Below, one piece after another: positions 35,980-44,832 of a stretch of DNA of 64,000 nucleotides (the first letter of the stretch is position 1; every line of letters begins with the position of its first letter). This DNA is from Citrobacter rodentium NBRC 105723 = DSM 16636 (GTDB lineage Bacteria > Pseudomonadota > Gammaproteobacteria > Enterobacterales > Enterobacteriaceae): NCBI RefSeq assembly GCF_021278985.1, contig NZ_CP082833.1, positions 1,426,001 to 1,490,000 on the forward strand. The letters run 5' to 3'. Under the pieces are notes generated by a model. That model was not told the DNA's origin and made no database searches. It worked only from the letters and a program-made list of their open reading frames with translations. The position numbers and the translations under genes are program-made.

Positions 35980-36528
35980 GTGTTTGATATTGGTTTTAGC
36001 GAGCTGTTACTGGTATTTATTATTGGCCTTGTGGTTCTGGGGCCGCAGCGACTGCCGGTTGCAGTCAAAACGATTGCGGGCTGGGTTCGCGCATTGCGAT
36101 CCCTCGCGACGACCGTTCAGAATGAGCTGACCCAGGAACTGAAGCTGCAGGAATTTCAGGACAGTCTGAAAAAGGTGGAAAAAGCGAGTCTGGAAAACCT
36201 GACGCCCGAGCTTAAAGCCTCGATGGATGAACTGCGTCAGGCGGCAGAGTCCATGAAACGTTCTTATAGCGCTAACGAGCCGGAAAAGGCGAGCGATGAA
36301 GCGCATACTATCCATAATCCGGTAGTCAAAGGGAACGAAGCGCAGCATGAAGGGGTCACTCCCGCGACGGCAGAAGTACAGGCCAGCGCGCCGGAACAGG
36401 CTCCTGCAACCGCTGAGGCGACGAAGCCTGCTGATGCGGACCAACCTGCCGTTAAGGCGAATGACGCTGAACCAAAACCCGCAACGCCTGTTGCTGGCAC
36501 TTCCCCTACGACGAGTGATAAACCGTAA
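35980..36528 (+). CDS. tatB: Sec-independent translocase protein TatB
   Basis: 182 residues from GTG 35980. N-terminal helix with Glu8 and the LGPQRLP hinge typical of TatB, then amphipathic and helical segments to about residue 100, and an Ala/Pro/Thr/Glu-rich unstructured tail that is about ten residues longer than in E. coli. With TatC it forms the signal-peptide receptor. Three nt after tatA and two before tatC. Confidence 0.97.
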   Translation: MFDIGFSELLLVFIIGLVVLGPQRLPVAVKTIAGWVRALRSLATTVQNELTQELKLQEFQDSLKKVEKASLENLTPELKASMDELRQAAESMKRSYSANEPEKASDEAHTIHNPVVKGNEAQHEGVTPATAEVQASAPEQAPATAEATKPADADQPAVKANDAEPKPATPVAGTSPTTSDKP

Positions 36529-36530
36529 AC

Positions 36531-37316
36531 ATGGCTGTAGAAGATACTCAACCGCTTATCACGCATCTGATTGAGCTGCGCAAACGCCTGCTTTACTGCA
36601 TTGTCGCAGTTATCGCGATCTTCGTGGCATTGGTTTATTTTGCCAATGACATCTATCACTTGGTTTCCGCGCCGCTGATTAAACAGTTGCCACATGGGGC
36701 GACCATGATCGCGACGGATGTCGCCTCACCGTTTTTCACCCCCATCAAACTGACCTTTATGGTGTCGCTGATCCTGTCAGCGCCGGTCATTCTTTATCAG
36801 GTCTGGGCGTTTGTTGCGCCAGCGCTGTATAAGCATGAACGCCGTCTGGTCGTGCCGCTGCTGATCTCCAGCTCTTTGCTGTTCTACATCGGTATGGCGT
36901 TTGCCTACTTTGTGGTCTTTCCGCTGGCGTTTGGCTTTCTGGCCAACACCGCGCCGGAAGGGGTACAGGTTTCGACCGATATCGCCAGCTACCTGAGTTT
37001 CGTCATGGCGCTGTTTATGGCGTTTGGCGTCTCTTTTGAAGTGCCGGTCGCCATCGTCTTGCTGTGCTGGGTCGGCATTACCACTCCGGAAGATTTGCGT
37101 AAAAAACGTCCTTACGTACTGGTTGGCGCGTTTGTCGTGGGGATGCTGCTGACGCCGCCGGACGTCTTCTCGCAAACGCTGCTGGCAATACCGATGTACT
37201 GCCTGTTTGAGGTCGGCGTTTTCTTCGCGCGTTTCTATGTCGGAAAGCGAGTTTCGCGGGATGAAGACAACGAGGCGGAAGCAGAAGCTGAGAAAGCCGG
37301 AAAGACAGAAGAGTAA
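36531..37316 (+). CDS. tatC: Sec-independent translocase protein TatC
   Basis: 261 residues with six membrane helices. The cytoplasmic N-terminus and first loop (HLIELRKRLL) and the conserved Glu in FEVPVAIVLL are part of the twin-arginine binding site. The C-terminal tail is Glu/Lys-rich. It receives Tat signal peptides together with TatB at the inner membrane. Confidence 0.98.
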   Translation: MAVEDTQPLITHLIELRKRLLYCIVAVIAIFVALVYFANDIYHLVSAPLIKQLPHGATMIATDVASPFFTPIKLTFMVSLILSAPVILYQVWAFVAPALYKHERRLVVPLLISSSLLFYIGMAFAYFVVFPLAFGFLANTAPEGVQVSTDIASYLSFVMALFMAFGVSFEVPVAIVLLCWVGITTPEDLRKKRPYVLVGAFVVGMLLTPPDVFSQTLLAIPMYCLFEVGVFFARFYVGKRVSRDEDNEAEAEAEKAGKTEE

Positions 37317-37320
37317 TTTC

Positions 37321-37340
37321 AACCGCCCGTCAGGGCGGTT
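37321..37340 (+). terminator. Hairpin between tatC and tatD
   Basis: AACCGCCC-GTCA-GGGCGGTT, a perfect 8-bp stem, followed by GTTGT rather than a long T run. Probably a partial terminator or mRNA-stability element, with tatD receiving some read-through. Confidence 0.65.
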
Positions 37341-37357
37341 GTTGTAAGGAGAGAAGC

Positions 37358-38149
37358 ATGTTCGATATCGGCGTGAATTTAACCAGTTCGCAGTTTGTGA
37401 AAGACCACGACGAGGTGGTGGCGCGCGCGTATGCGGCTGGCGTGAACGGCCTGCTTCTTACCGGAACCAATCTTTATGAAAGCCAGCAGGCGCAACGTCT
37501 GGCGCAGCATTATCCCCACTGCTGGTCTACCGCTGGCGTCCATCCCCACGACAGCAGCGAATGGCGGGCAGATACCGGAGAGGCTATCGTCGCACTGGCC
37601 GCGCTGCCAGAGGTGGTGGCGATAGGTGAGTGCGGCCTTGATTTCAATCGTAATTTCTCCACGCCGCAGGCGCAGGAGCACGCTTTTGAGGCGCAACTGC
37701 GGATCGCCGCCGAACTACAGATGCCGGTCTTTATGCACTGTCGCGATGCCCATACGCGTTTCCTTGCGCTGCTCGACCCGTGGCTGGACAAACTGCCGGG
37801 CGCGGTGCTGCACTGTTTTACCGGCACGCGCCAGGAGATGCAGGAGTGCCTTGAGCGGGGATTGTATATTGGCATTACGGGCTGGGTGTGCGATGAGCGC
37901 CGCGGGCTGGCGCTGCGCGAACTGCTGCCGTTGATTCCGACCGAAAAGCTTCTGATCGAAACCGATGCGCCATACCTGCTGCCGCGTGATTTGTCGCCGA
38001 AACCGGCATCACGACGCAACGAGCCCGCGTATCTGCCGCATATCCTTCAGCGCATCGCGCACTGGCGTGGTGAAGATCCGCAGCAGCTGGCCGCCGCCAC
38101 GGATGCCAACGCTGAAAAACTGTTTGGCATTACCCTGAAGTCCGCTTAA
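37358..38149 (+). CDS. tatD: TatD, metal-dependent 3'-5' DNase
   Basis: 263 residues, TIM-barrel metallo-hydrolase. Metal ligands are suggested by AGVHPHD, GECGLDFNRN, FMHCRDAH, VLHCFTGT and ETDAPYLLPRD. It is a magnesium-dependent nuclease linked to repair of oxidative damage and not required for Tat export despite its name. AGGAGAGAAGC precedes the ATG. Confidence 0.96.
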   Translation: MFDIGVNLTSSQFVKDHDEVVARAYAAGVNGLLLTGTNLYESQQAQRLAQHYPHCWSTAGVHPHDSSEWRADTGEAIVALAALPEVVAIGECGLDFNRNFSTPQAQEHAFEAQLRIAAELQMPVFMHCRDAHTRFLALLDPWLDKLPGAVLHCFTGTRQEMQECLERGLYIGITGWVCDERRGLALRELLPLIPTEKLLIETDAPYLLPRDLSPKPASRRNEPAYLPHILQRIAHWRGEDPQQLAAATDANAEKLFGITLKSA

Positions 38150-38178
38150 GGCCTCACTCCTCCGCGCGGAAAAAGCGT

Positions 38179-38667
38179 TTACAGCTTTCGGAAACCGGTA
38201 TTTTTAACGCTCTGCTTCACCTCTTTATTCAGCAGGTTGAGCAGCAGCATAGAACGCGTTTCGCCGTCCGGTTCGGTGAAAATCGCCTGAAGCCCTTCGA
38301 AGGCGCCTTCGGTGATAATCACGCTGTCGCCGGGGTAGGGCGTTTCTGGATCGACAATGCCTTCCGGTTTATAAACAGACAGCTGGTGAATGACGGCGGA
38401 AGGTACCGTCGCCGGCGATGCGCCAAAGCGGACGAAGTGGCTGACGCCGCGCGTGGCGTTGATCGTGGTGGTATGGATCACTTCCGGATCGAATTCCACA
38501 AACAGATAGTTGGGAAACAGCGGTTCGCTGACTGCGGTACGTTTTCCGCGCACCATTTTTTCCAGGGTGATCATCGGCGTCAGGCAGTTTACAGCCTGTC
38601 TTTCGAGGTGTTCCTGGGCACGCTGAAGTTGCCCGCGCTTGCAGTACAGTAAATACCAGGATTGCAT
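38179..38667 (-). CDS. rfaH: Transcription antitermination factor RfaH
   Basis: 162 residues, NusG paralogue. N-terminal NGN domain (SWYLLYCKRGQLQRAQEHLERQ...) binds RNA polymerase; the C-terminal KOW region (about 110-162) is the domain that switches from alpha-hairpin to beta-barrel in E. coli RfaH. It is recruited at ops sites to express long operons for lipopolysaccharide, capsule and pili. Convergent with tatD, divergent from ubiD. Confidence 0.97.
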   Translation of the reverse strand: MQSWYLLYCKRGQLQRAQEHLERQAVNCLTPMITLEKMVRGKRTAVSEPLFPNYLFVEFDPEVIHTTTINATRGVSHFVRFGASPATVPSAVIHQLSVYKPEGIVDPETPYPGDSVIITEGAFEGLQAIFTEPDGETRSMLLLNLLNKEVKQSVKNTGFRKL

Positions 38668-38846
38668 AATGACTCTTATCCGCTAGTTCGGGGCGCAAGC
38701 ATAACAAAAGCTATGCGCTAAGTTAATTATCCCTGTCGTATTTCGGGCCGCTTGTTTGCGGACTGCCAGAGTTCACGCTAATTTAACAAAAATACAGCAT
38801 CACGATGATGAACGCCGTATAATGAGGCGCTTACCCAGAGGCTATA

Positions 38847-40340
38847 ATGGACGCCATGAAATATCACGATTTACGCGACTTCTTGACGCTGCTTGAACAA
38901 CAGGGCGAACTGAAACGCATCACGCTTGAAGTCGATCCGCACCTGGAAATCACCGAAATTGCTGACCGTACGCTGCGAGCTGGCGGTCCTGCGCTGCTGT
39001 TTGAAAATCCGAAAGGCTATTCAATGCCGGTGTTGTGCAATCTGTTCGGCACGCCAAAACGCGTGGCGATGGGGATGGGGCAGGAGGACGTCTCCGCGCT
39101 GCGGGAAGTGGGTAAGCTGCTGGCTTTTCTGAAGGAGCCGGAGCCGCCAAAAGGTTTTCGCGATCTGTTCGATAAACTGCCGCAGTTTAAGCAGGTGCTG
39201 AATATGCCGACGAAGCGGCTGCGTGGCGCGCCGTGTCAGCAGAAAGTCCTCTCTGGCGATGACGTTGATTTAACCCAGATTCCCATTATGACCTGCTGGC
39301 CGGAAGATGCCGCGCCGCTGATCACCTGGGGGTTAACCGTGACCCGCGGGCCGCACAAAGAGCGGCAGAATCTGGGGATTTATCGTCAACAGTTGATTGG
39401 TAAAAATAAGCTCATTATGCGCTGGTTGTCCCATCGCGGCGGCGCGCTGGATTATCAGGAGTGGTGCGCGGCGCACCCTGGCGAACGCTTCCCGGTTTCC
39501 GTGGCGCTGGGCGCGGACCCGGCCACTATTCTTGGCGCCGTTACGCCGGTGCCGGACACCCTCTCGGAGTATGCGTTTGCCGGTCTGCTGCGCGGCACGA
39601 AAACCGAAGTGGTGAAATGCGTTTCTAACGATCTCGAGGTGCCCGCCAGCGCGGAAATCGTGCTGGAAGGGTATCTTGAACCCGGCGAAATGGCCCCGGA
39701 AGGCCCCTACGGCGACCATACCGGCTATTACAATGAAGTGGACAGTTTCCCGGTTTTCACCGTCACGCACATCACCCGGCGTGACGATGCGATTTACCAC
39801 TCCACTTATACCGGACGTCCGCCGGATGAGCCTGCGGTGCTCGGCGTGGCGCTGAACGAAGTGTTCGTGCCGATTCTGCAAAAGCAGTTTCCGGAAATTG
39901 TCGACTTCTATCTGCCGCCGGAAGGCTGCTCGTACCGTCTGGCCGTCGTCACGATGAAAAAACAGTACGCGGGACATGCCAAACGGGTCATGATGGGCGT
40001 CTGGTCGTTTTTACGTCAGTTTATGTACACCAAATTTGTTATCGTTTGCGATGACGACGTCAACGCACGCGACTGGAACGATGTTATCTGGGCGATAACC
40101 ACCCGTATGGACCCGGCGCGGGATACGGTGCTGGTCGAAAACACGCCCATTGATTACCTGGATTTTGCCTCTCCGGTCTCCGGGCTGGGTTCAAAAATGG
40201 GGCTGGATGCCACCAATAAATGGCCAGGCGAAACCCAACGCGAGTGGGGACGACCAATCAGAAAAGATGCCGATGTGACAGCGCGTATTGATGCAATCTG
40301 GGATGAACTGGCCATCTTTAATAACGGTAAGGGCGCCTGA
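38847..40340 (+). CDS. ubiD: 3-octaprenyl-4-hydroxybenzoate decarboxylase UbiD
   Basis: 497 residues, prenylated-FMN-dependent decarboxylase. It removes the carboxyl group from 3-polyprenyl-4-hydroxybenzoate in ubiquinone synthesis and needs prFMN from UbiX. Conserved segments include the N-terminal DLRDFLTLLEQQGEL, LGADPATILGA, EGPYGDHTGYYN and GVALNEVFVP. A TATAAT at 38818-38823 is a likely -10. fre follows by 40 nt on the same strand. Confidence 0.97.
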   Translation: MDAMKYHDLRDFLTLLEQQGELKRITLEVDPHLEITEIADRTLRAGGPALLFENPKGYSMPVLCNLFGTPKRVAMGMGQEDVSALREVGKLLAFLKEPEPPKGFRDLFDKLPQFKQVLNMPTKRLRGAPCQQKVLSGDDVDLTQIPIMTCWPEDAAPLITWGLTVTRGPHKERQNLGIYRQQLIGKNKLIMRWLSHRGGALDYQEWCAAHPGERFPVSVALGADPATILGAVTPVPDTLSEYAFAGLLRGTKTEVVKCVSNDLEVPASAEIVLEGYLEPGEMAPEGPYGDHTGYYNEVDSFPVFTVTHITRRDDAIYHSTYTGRPPDEPAVLGVALNEVFVPILQKQFPEIVDFYLPPEGCSYRLAVVTMKKQYAGHAKRVMMGVWSFLRQFMYTKFVIVCDDDVNARDWNDVIWAITTRMDPARDTVLVENTPIDYLDFASPVSGLGSKMGLDATNKWPGETQREWGRPIRKDADVTARIDAIWDELAIFNNGKGA

Positions 40341-40380
40341 GGCGCGAACGTACTGCCCTACAGACCCATAGAGGGAGCGC

Positions 40381-41082
40381 ATGACAACCTTAAGCTGTAA
40401 AGTGACCTCGGTAGAAGCTATCACCGATACCGTATACCGCGTTCGATTAGTACCCGATGCGGCATTTTCCTTTCGTGCCGGTCAGTATTTGATGGTCGTG
40501 ATGGATGAACGGGACAAACGCCCGTTCTCAATGGCGTCAACGCCGGACGAGCAGGGTTTTATTGAACTCCATATCGGCGCGTCTGAAATTAATCTCTATG
40601 CGAAAGCGGTGATGGATCGCATCCTGAAAGATCATGAAGTTATCGTTGATATTCCTCATGGCGAAGCCTGGCTGCGTGATGACGAAGAGCGTCCGCTGAT
40701 CCTGATTGCGGGCGGCACTGGTTTCTCCTACGTCCGTTCAATTCTGCTGACGGCGCTGGCGCGTAACCCGAATCGTGATATCACGATTTACTGGGGCGGC
40801 CGGGAAGAAAAACACCTCTACGATCTCTCTGAGCTTGAAGCGCTCTCTGTGAATCACCCTAATCTGCGCGTCGAACCGGTGGTGGAACAGCCGGAAGCGG
40901 ACTGGCGCGGGCGTACCGGCACGGTTCTCACCGCTGTGATGCAGGACCACGGCACGCTGGCGGAGCATGATATTTACATCGCGGGACGTTTTGAGATGGC
41001 GAAAATCGCGCGGGATCTGTTCTGCAATGAGCGCAGCGCGCGGGCCGATCGCCTGTTTGGCGACGCCTTCGCCTTCATTTAA
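40381..41082 (+). CDS. fre: NAD(P)H-flavin reductase
   Basis: 233 residues, ferredoxin-NADP reductase-like fold. RPFSMAS is the flavin-binding motif and GGTGFSYVRSI the nicotinamide-nucleotide motif. It reduces free riboflavin, FMN and FAD, which then reduce ferric iron or other acceptors. AGGGAG precedes the ATG. Transcribed with ubiD. Confidence 0.97.
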   Translation: MTTLSCKVTSVEAITDTVYRVRLVPDAAFSFRAGQYLMVVMDERDKRPFSMASTPDEQGFIELHIGASEINLYAKAVMDRILKDHEVIVDIPHGEAWLRDDEERPLILIAGGTGFSYVRSILLTALARNPNRDITIYWGGREEKHLYDLSELEALSVNHPNLRVEPVVEQPEADWRGRTGTVLTAVMQDHGTLAEHDIYIAGRFEMAKIARDLFCNERSARADRLFGDAFAFI

Positions 41083-41087
41083 GCAAT

Positions 41088-41112
41088 AAAAAACCCGCCC
41101 CTGACAGGCGGG
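41088..41112 (-). terminator. Terminator of fadBA
   Basis: CCCGCC (41094-41099) and GGCGGG (41107-41112) form a 6-bp stem; on the minus strand it is followed by TTTTTTATT. It therefore serves the leftward fadBA transcript; on the plus strand there is no T run after it. Confidence 0.8.
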
Positions 41113-41190
41113 AAGAACGGCAACTAAATTTTCTGATCACAATGGCCTGGCGAAAAGGGTATTTCATCCCGCGATTTGCCCGGTATAAGT

Positions 41191-41264
41191 TGTAGGCCGG
41201 ATAAGACGTTTTTACGTCGCCATCCGGCATCGTTGCCGGGGGCGCTTCGCTTTCCCGGCCTACA
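41191..41264. repeat. BIME between fre and fadA
   Basis: REP at 41191-41228 (TGTAGGCCGGATAAGACG...CCATCCGGCA) and an inverted unit at 41233-41264 (TTGCCGGGGGCG...TTTCCCGGCC), between two convergent genes. Confidence 0.85.
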
Positions 41265-41282
41265 ACATATGACACTCTGTGA

Positions 41283-42446
41283 TTAAACGCGCTCGAACAC
41301 CGTCGCGATCCCCTGGCCTAAACCGATGCACATCGTCGCCAGACCAAACTCTACGTCCTTACGCTCCATCAGGTTGAGCAACGTGGTGCTGATTCGCGCG
41401 CCGGAACAGCCGAGCGGATGACCGAGGGCGATCGCGCCGCCGTTGAGGTTGATCTTCTCATCAATCTGCTCCATCAGTCCCAGATCTTTAATGCACGGCA
41501 GGATCTGCGCGGCGAACGCTTCGTTCATCTCAAACACGCCGATATCGCTGGCGCTCAGCCCGGCTTTTTTCAGCGCCAGCTTCGACGCCGGTACCGGACC
41601 GTAGCCCATGATTGACGGATCGCAGCCGACTACCGCCATTGAACGTACGCGGGCGCGCGGCGTCAGGCCCAGCTCACGGGCGCGGCTTTCGCTCATTACC
41701 AGCATCGCGGCAGTGCCATCGGAGAGGGCGGACGAGGTGCCTGCCGTTACCGTCCCGCTGACCGGATCGAACGCCGGGCGCAGAGTGGACAGCGCTTCGA
41801 CGGTGGTTTCCGGGCGGATCACTTCGTCGTAGTTAAACTGTTTGAGCACGCCGTCCGCGTCATGACCGCCGGTCGGGATAATCTCGTTTTTAAACGCGCC
41901 GGACTGGGTGGCGGCCCAGGCGCGGGCGTGCGAACGCGCGGCAAAGGCATCCTGCATTTCACGGCTGATGCCGTGCATACGGGAGAGCATTTCCGCCGTC
42001 AGCCCCATCATGCCTGCGGCTTTGGCGACGTTGCGGCTGAGTCCCGGGTGGAAATCCACGCCGTGGCTCATCGGCACATGGCCCATATGCTCCACGCCGC
42101 CGACCAGACACGCCTGCGCGTCGCCGGTCATGATCATACGCGCGGCGTCATGCAGCGCCTGCATTGACGAACCACACAGACGGTTAACGGTAACCGCCGG
42201 GACGGAATGCGGGATCTCCGCCAGCAGCGCGGCGTTACGGGCGATGTTAAAGCCCTGCTCCAGCGTCTGCTGCACGCAACCCCAGTAGATATCGTCCAGC
42301 GCCGTCGCCTCCAGCGCCGGATTGCGCGCCAGCAGGCTGCGCATCAGATGCGCGGACAGATCCTCCGCGCGCACATTGCGAAACGCGCCCCCTTTCGAAC
42401 GGCCCATCGGGGTACGGATCGCATCAACAATTACCACCTGTTCCAT
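41283..42446 (-). CDS. fadA: 3-ketoacyl-CoA thiolase FadA
   Basis: 387 residues, beta subunit of the aerobic fatty acid oxidation complex. The acyl-accepting Cys91 is in VNRLCGSSMQAL; the C-terminal GHPLGCSGAR and MCIGLGQGIA contain the other catalytic His and Cys. It cleaves 3-ketoacyl-CoA to acetyl-CoA. Nine nt downstream of fadB. Confidence 0.98.
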   Translation of the reverse strand: MEQVVIVDAIRTPMGRSKGGAFRNVRAEDLSAHLMRSLLARNPALEATALDDIYWGCVQQTLEQGFNIARNAALLAEIPHSVPAVTVNRLCGSSMQALHDAARMIMTGDAQACLVGGVEHMGHVPMSHGVDFHPGLSRNVAKAAGMMGLTAEMLSRMHGISREMQDAFAARSHARAWAATQSGAFKNEIIPTGGHDADGVLKQFNYDEVIRPETTVEALSTLRPAFDPVSGTVTAGTSSALSDGTAAMLVMSESRARELGLTPRARVRSMAVVGCDPSIMGYGPVPASKLALKKAGLSASDIGVFEMNEAFAAQILPCIKDLGLMEQIDEKINLNGGAIALGHPLGCSGARISTTLLNLMERKDVEFGLATMCIGLGQGIATVFERV

Positions 42447-42455
42447 TGTGACTCC

Positions 42456-44645
42456 TTAAGCCGTTTTCAGGGAACCAACCGGACGGGCAGGCTCAACCGG
42501 GGGATAGTACGGTTCGTTATGACGCGCTTTATTACGCAGACCTTCCGGCACGGCATACAGCGGGCCGAGGTGCTGGTACTGTTGCGCCATATCGAAATAT
42601 CTGGCGCTGCCGAGCGTATCCAGCCAGCGGAACGCGCCGCCGTGGAACGGCGGGAAGCCCAGGCCGTAGACCAGCGCCATATCGGCTTCCGCCGGGCTGG
42701 CGATAATGCCTTCTTCGAGACAGCGCGCCACTTCGTTGACCATCGGGATCATCATGCGGGCGATGATCTCTTCATCGCTGAAGTCATGCTTCGCATTGCT
42801 GACGTCGGCCAGCAGGCTCTCTACGGTAGCGTCTTCTTCTTTCTTCGGCTTGCCTTTGCTGTCTTCTTTATAACGCCAGAATCCGAGGCCGTTTTTCTGG
42901 CCAAAACGGTTGGCGTCAAACAGGGCGTCGATCGCGTCGCGATAATCTTTCTGCATTCGCTGTGGGAAGCCAGCGGCCATTACCGCCTGAGCATGATGCG
43001 CGGTATCAATGCCCACCACGTCCAGCAGGTACGCCGGGCCCATCGGCCAGCCAAACTGCTTTTCCATCACCTTGTCGATTTTGCGGAAGTCCGCGCCGTC
43101 GCGCAGCAGCTGGCTGAAGCCAGCGAAGTAAGGGAACAGCACGCGGTTAACAAAGAAGCCGGGGCAGTCGTTGACCACGATCGGCGTTTTACCCATACGG
43201 CTTGCCCAGGCGACCACCTTAGCGATGGTTTCATCCGAGCTTTTCTCTCCGCGAATAATTTCAACCAGCGGCATCCGGTGAACCGGATTAAAAAAGTGCA
43301 TCCCACAGAAGTTTTCCGGGCGTTTCAGCACGCTTGCCAGTTCGCTAATGGGAATGGTCGAGGTGTTCGAGGCCAGTACGGTATCCGGACGGACTTTTTC
43401 TTCGGTCTCCGCCAGTACCGCTTTTTTCACTTTCGGATTCTCGACCACCGCTTCGACAACCACATCCACGCGTTCAAAACCGGCGTAGTCGAGGGTCGGA
43501 TGAATCGACGAAATCACGCCCGCCATCTTCAGGCCGTCAACCTTACCGCGTTCAAGCTGTTTATTCAGCAGCTTGGCGGCTTCGTTCATCCCCAGCGTCA
43601 GCGATTTGTCGTTGATATCCTTCATGATCACCGGCACGCCTTTCCACGCCGACTGATAAGCGATACCGCCGCCCATAATACCGGCGCCCAGTACGGCAGC
43701 CTGCTTCGGCGTCTGAACATCTTTGGTCAGCTTCTTCGCCTTGCCTTTAACAAACTGATCGTTCAGGAAAATACCGACCAGCGCGCGGGCTTCATTGGTG
43801 TGCGCCAGCGGAACAAAGCTTTTGTTTTCCAGATTCAGCGCTTCTTCACGACCAAAACGCGCTGCCGCCTCAATGGTTTTTACCGCGGTGATGGGGGCCG
43901 GGTAATGCTTGCCCGCCGTCTGCGCGACCATGCCTTTGGCGATGGTAAAACTCATCGTGGCTTCAATCTTACTGAGCTTCAGCGGCTCCAGCTTCGGCTG
44001 GCGTTTGGCTTTCCAGTCCAGATCGCCGTTAATCGCCTGGCGTAAAACCGCCAGCGCGCCTTCAACCAGTTTTTCGGGCTTCACCACGCCGTCGACCAGG
44101 CCGATTTTCAGCGCCTGCTCCGCGCCGACGTCTTTACCGGCGGCAATAATTTCCAGCGCGCTGTCCGCGCCGAGCATACGCGGCATACGTACGGAACCGC
44201 CGAAGCCGGGCATGATCCCCAGCTTCGTTTCCGGCAGGCCGATGCGCAGATCCGGCGTCGCCAGACGGTAGTCGGTCGCCAGCACGCATTCGCAGCCGCC
44301 GCCCAACGCATAGCCGTTGACGGCGGAGAGGGTCGGCACCGGCAGATCTTCCAGACGGTTAAAGACGCTGTTGGCGAAATGCAGCCACTGGCTTAACTGT
44401 TCTTCAGGAACAAGGAACAGCGAAAGGAATTCGGTGATATCCGCACCGACAATAAAGGCCGCTTTATTCGAACGCAGCAGCAGCCCTTTTAAATCTGTTT
44501 GCTTTTCCAGTACATCCAGCGCCTGGCCGAGGCTGGCGACGGTCGCAGTGTCGAGTTTATTGACCGAGCCAGGGGCATCGAACACCAGTTCGGCGATGCC
44601 ATCTTCCAGCCAGTCGAGGTACAGGGTGTCGCCTTTGTAAAGCAT
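42456..44645 (-). CDS. fadB: Multifunctional fatty acid oxidation protein FadB
   Basis: 729 residues from ATG 44645, the E. coli length; a 42-codon extension through the FadR operator is rejected. The N-terminal crotonase domain (about 1-190: ADITEF, NGYALGGGCE, GLPETKLGIMPGFGG) has enoyl-CoA hydratase and isomerase activity. A linker leads to the NAD-binding 3-hydroxyacyl-CoA dehydrogenase domain (GAGIMGGGIA near 320; catalytic His in GMHFFNPVHRM). With FadA it forms the alpha2beta2 complex. Confidence 0.98.
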   Translation of the reverse strand: MLYKGDTLYLDWLEDGIAELVFDAPGSVNKLDTATVASLGQALDVLEKQTDLKGLLLRSNKAAFIVGADITEFLSLFLVPEEQLSQWLHFANSVFNRLEDLPVPTLSAVNGYALGGGCECVLATDYRLATPDLRIGLPETKLGIMPGFGGSVRMPRMLGADSALEIIAAGKDVGAEQALKIGLVDGVVKPEKLVEGALAVLRQAINGDLDWKAKRQPKLEPLKLSKIEATMSFTIAKGMVAQTAGKHYPAPITAVKTIEAAARFGREEALNLENKSFVPLAHTNEARALVGIFLNDQFVKGKAKKLTKDVQTPKQAAVLGAGIMGGGIAYQSAWKGVPVIMKDINDKSLTLGMNEAAKLLNKQLERGKVDGLKMAGVISSIHPTLDYAGFERVDVVVEAVVENPKVKKAVLAETEEKVRPDTVLASNTSTIPISELASVLKRPENFCGMHFFNPVHRMPLVEIIRGEKSSDETIAKVVAWASRMGKTPIVVNDCPGFFVNRVLFPYFAGFSQLLRDGADFRKIDKVMEKQFGWPMGPAYLLDVVGIDTAHHAQAVMAAGFPQRMQKDYRDAIDALFDANRFGQKNGLGFWRYKEDSKGKPKKEEDATVESLLADVSNAKHDFSDEEIIARMMIPMVNEVARCLEEGIIASPAEADMALVYGLGFPPFHGGAFRWLDTLGSARYFDMAQQYQHLGPLYAVPEGLRNKARHNEPYYPPVEPARPVGSLKTA

Positions 44646-44670
44646 GTCAGTCTCCTGAATCCGCAAAGTT

Positions 44671-44687
44671 ATCTGGTCGTACCAGAT
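44671..44687 (-). promoter_or_regulatory. FadR operator of fadBA
   Basis: ATCTGGT-CGT-ACCAGAT, a near-perfect 17-bp dyad matching the FadR consensus, 26 nt upstream of fadB. Long-chain acyl-CoA releases FadR and derepresses the operon. Confidence 0.92.
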
Positions 44688-44832
44688 AAGTCGAAGTGTG
44701 TATTTTGTGTTAAGGAAATGCAAACAAGTGATTAAAAAAATGCCGTTCAGATCACGCTCGGCAGAAATCACGCTCTCCCGAAACGTTGTGCTAAGATGCG
44801 GAGACGAAAGGTCAAAAACAGAAGGATAGAAA

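Noticed and set aside
42207..44045. A 612-codon open frame antisense to fadB
   Set aside because: It mirrors fadB in another frame, has a low-complexity Arg/His/Gln composition and resembles no known protein; fadB itself is fully conserved.
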